From Blastococcus sp. TF02A-35 (GTDB lineage Bacteria > Actinomycetota > Actinomycetes > Mycobacteriales > Geodermatophilaceae): DNA of 64,000 bases. The position numbers and the translations under genes are program-made. Positions 63,281 to 64,000 of the stretch are shown here, one piece after another (position 1 is the stretch's first letter; each line of letters begins with the position of its first letter). The stretch lies in NCBI RefSeq assembly GCF_004571075.1, contig NZ_SPQP01000014.1:1-64000 (forward strand). The letters are read 5' to 3'. Below the pieces are notes generated by a model that was not told where the DNA came from, made no database searches, and worked only from the letters and a program-made list of their open reading frames with translations.

Positions 63281-63783
63281 CCGCCGAGGAGACCCCGCGG
63301 ATCGTCGACCCGCGGCTGATGCGGGACGTGCTCGGCCACTTCGCCTCCGGGGTGACGGTGCTGACCGCCCAGACGCCGGACGGGCCGATCGGGTTCACCT
63401 GCCAGTCCTTCAGCTCGCTGTCCCTGGACCCGCCGCTGGTCGCCTTCGCGCCGGCGCGCACCTCCCGCACCTGGCCACGGCTGCGCGACATCGGGCGGTT
63501 CTGCGTCAACGTCCTCGCCGAGGGCCAGGACGACGTCTCGCAGAACTTCGCCCGGTCCGGCGTGGACAAGTTCGCCGGGGTGCCGTGGGCGCCCAGCCCG
63601 CACGGCTCCCCGGTCCTGGACGGCGTCATCGCCTGGATCGACGGCGAGCTGTGGGCCGAGTACGACGGCGGCGACCACACGATCGTCGTCGCCCGGGTGC
63701 TGGACCTGGGTGCCTCCGCGGAGCGCCGTCCCCTGCTGTTCCACCGCGGCGCCTACGGGCTGCTGCACACCGGCGAGCACTGA
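63277..63783 (+). CDS. flavin reductase-like (FMN-binding) protein
   Basis: A 168-residue FMN-binding split barrel: LGHFASGVTVLTAQTPDGPIGFTCQSFSSLSLDPPLVAFAPARTSRTWPRL, then FCVNVLAEGQDDVSQNFA and HTIVVARVLDLG. It reduces flavins for a monooxygenase partner, such as HpaC-type systems. GTG 63277 overlaps mvaB by four bases. Confidence 0.9.
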   Translation: MTAEETPRIVDPRLMRDVLGHFASGVTVLTAQTPDGPIGFTCQSFSSLSLDPPLVAFAPARTSRTWPRLRDIGRFCVNVLAEGQDDVSQNFARSGVDKFAGVPWAPSPHGSPVLDGVIAWIDGELWAEYDGGDHTIVVARVLDLGASAERRPLLFHRGAYGLLHTGEH

Positions 63784-63852
63784 CGGTTCCCGCCGCTCGC
63801 TCCGGGGCACCGAGGGTGCGGGCACGCCCGCCGTGCCCGGACCGAGGGAGGC

Positions 63853-64000
63853 ATGGCGATGGGACTGTTCGACCGGCTCTTCGGCCGCCGGCGGCGAGAC
63901 GAGGACCGCTACCAGGACCGCGGCTACGAGCAGGGCTACGGCGGCGGCTACGACCAGGGGTACGGGCAGCCCGCCCCCCGGCGGCCCCGCTCCGCCGACG
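63853..64000 (+). CDS. small Arg/Tyr/Gly-rich protein, 3' end outside window
   Basis: The first 49 residues (MAMGLFDRLFGRRRRDEDRYQDRGYEQGYGGGYDQGYGQ...) form a basic helix and a Tyr/Gly/Gln-rich low-complexity stretch. GAGGGAGGC precedes the ATG at 63853; a second ATG at 63859 may also serve. The gene runs past the window edge. Confidence 0.6.
   Translation, partial: MAMGLFDRLFGRRRRDEDRYQDRGYEQGYGGGYDQGYGQPAPRRPRSAD

Overview
The window is a high-GC actinobacterial chromosome segment. The rpsF-ssb-rpsR-rplI-dnaB block, a DesA3-type desaturase with its reductase, a mycothiol-transferase-like DinB_2 protein, and frequent GTG starts with 4-nt overlaps all fit a member of the Geodermatophilaceae or a close relative. 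That family placement is inference, because no rRNA is present. No tRNA, rRNA or CRISPR array was seen.

Layout. 1-6 kb: a class A penicillin-binding protein (open at the left edge), a GT87-type membrane glycosyltransferase, a DNase IV-like endonuclease and a secreted Pro-rich protein. 6-9.6 kb: the rpsF-ssb-rpsR-rplI cluster and dnaB, with a DnaA box and parS-like palindromes nearby, which suggests an origin-proximal location. 9.7-18.4 kb: a secreted esterase, the desaturase/reductase pair with a divergent PucR-type regulator, a cyclase-fold protein, a methyltransferase and an alkyl-DHAP-synthase-like FAD enzyme. 39.5-43 kb: a thiamine salvage operon (thiM-thiE-thiD-tenA) behind a TPP riboswitch, with dinB as its next gene. 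43-49 kb: glycerol kinase and aquaglyceroporin, an orphan SF2 helicase, an esterase and a YnfA protein. 49-57.3 kb: a type I restriction-modification locus with a frameshifted hsdR, and two unknown genes plus an opposite-strand DUF222/HNH gene lying between hsdS and hsdM. 57-64 kb: small regulators and enzymes, phosphoglucomutase, a PAS-GGDEF cyclase, HMG-CoA lyase and a flavin reductase.

The main discovery is a 20.1-kb integrative element at 19454-39555 that splits the chromosomal dinB (DNA polymerase IV) in its catalytic Ser-Ile-Asp-Glu motif. It is bounded by a 7-bp direct repeat (ATGGACA) and carries 55-bp terminal inverted repeats that match at 51 of 55 positions. Its right arm holds three head-to-tail tyrosine recombinases with overlapping ends, followed by a small zinc-finger protein and an HTH/coiled-coil protein. 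This resembles recombinase-in-trio and Tn554-type modules. Its left end carries a complete second dinB that appears to replace the gene it destroys and lacks the insertion-site sequence. The cargo is a copper/heavy-metal block: ArsR and CmtR-like sensors, a four-helix copper-storage protein, two DUF305 proteins, a copper-type P-type ATPase with an unusual Cys-Pro-Asp motif, a CDF transporter with a Cys-rich tail, and a BNR-repeat lipoprotein. There is also a two-gene unit of unknown function. The insertion separates the end of the thiamine/dinB operon from the downstream FAD-enzyme gene.
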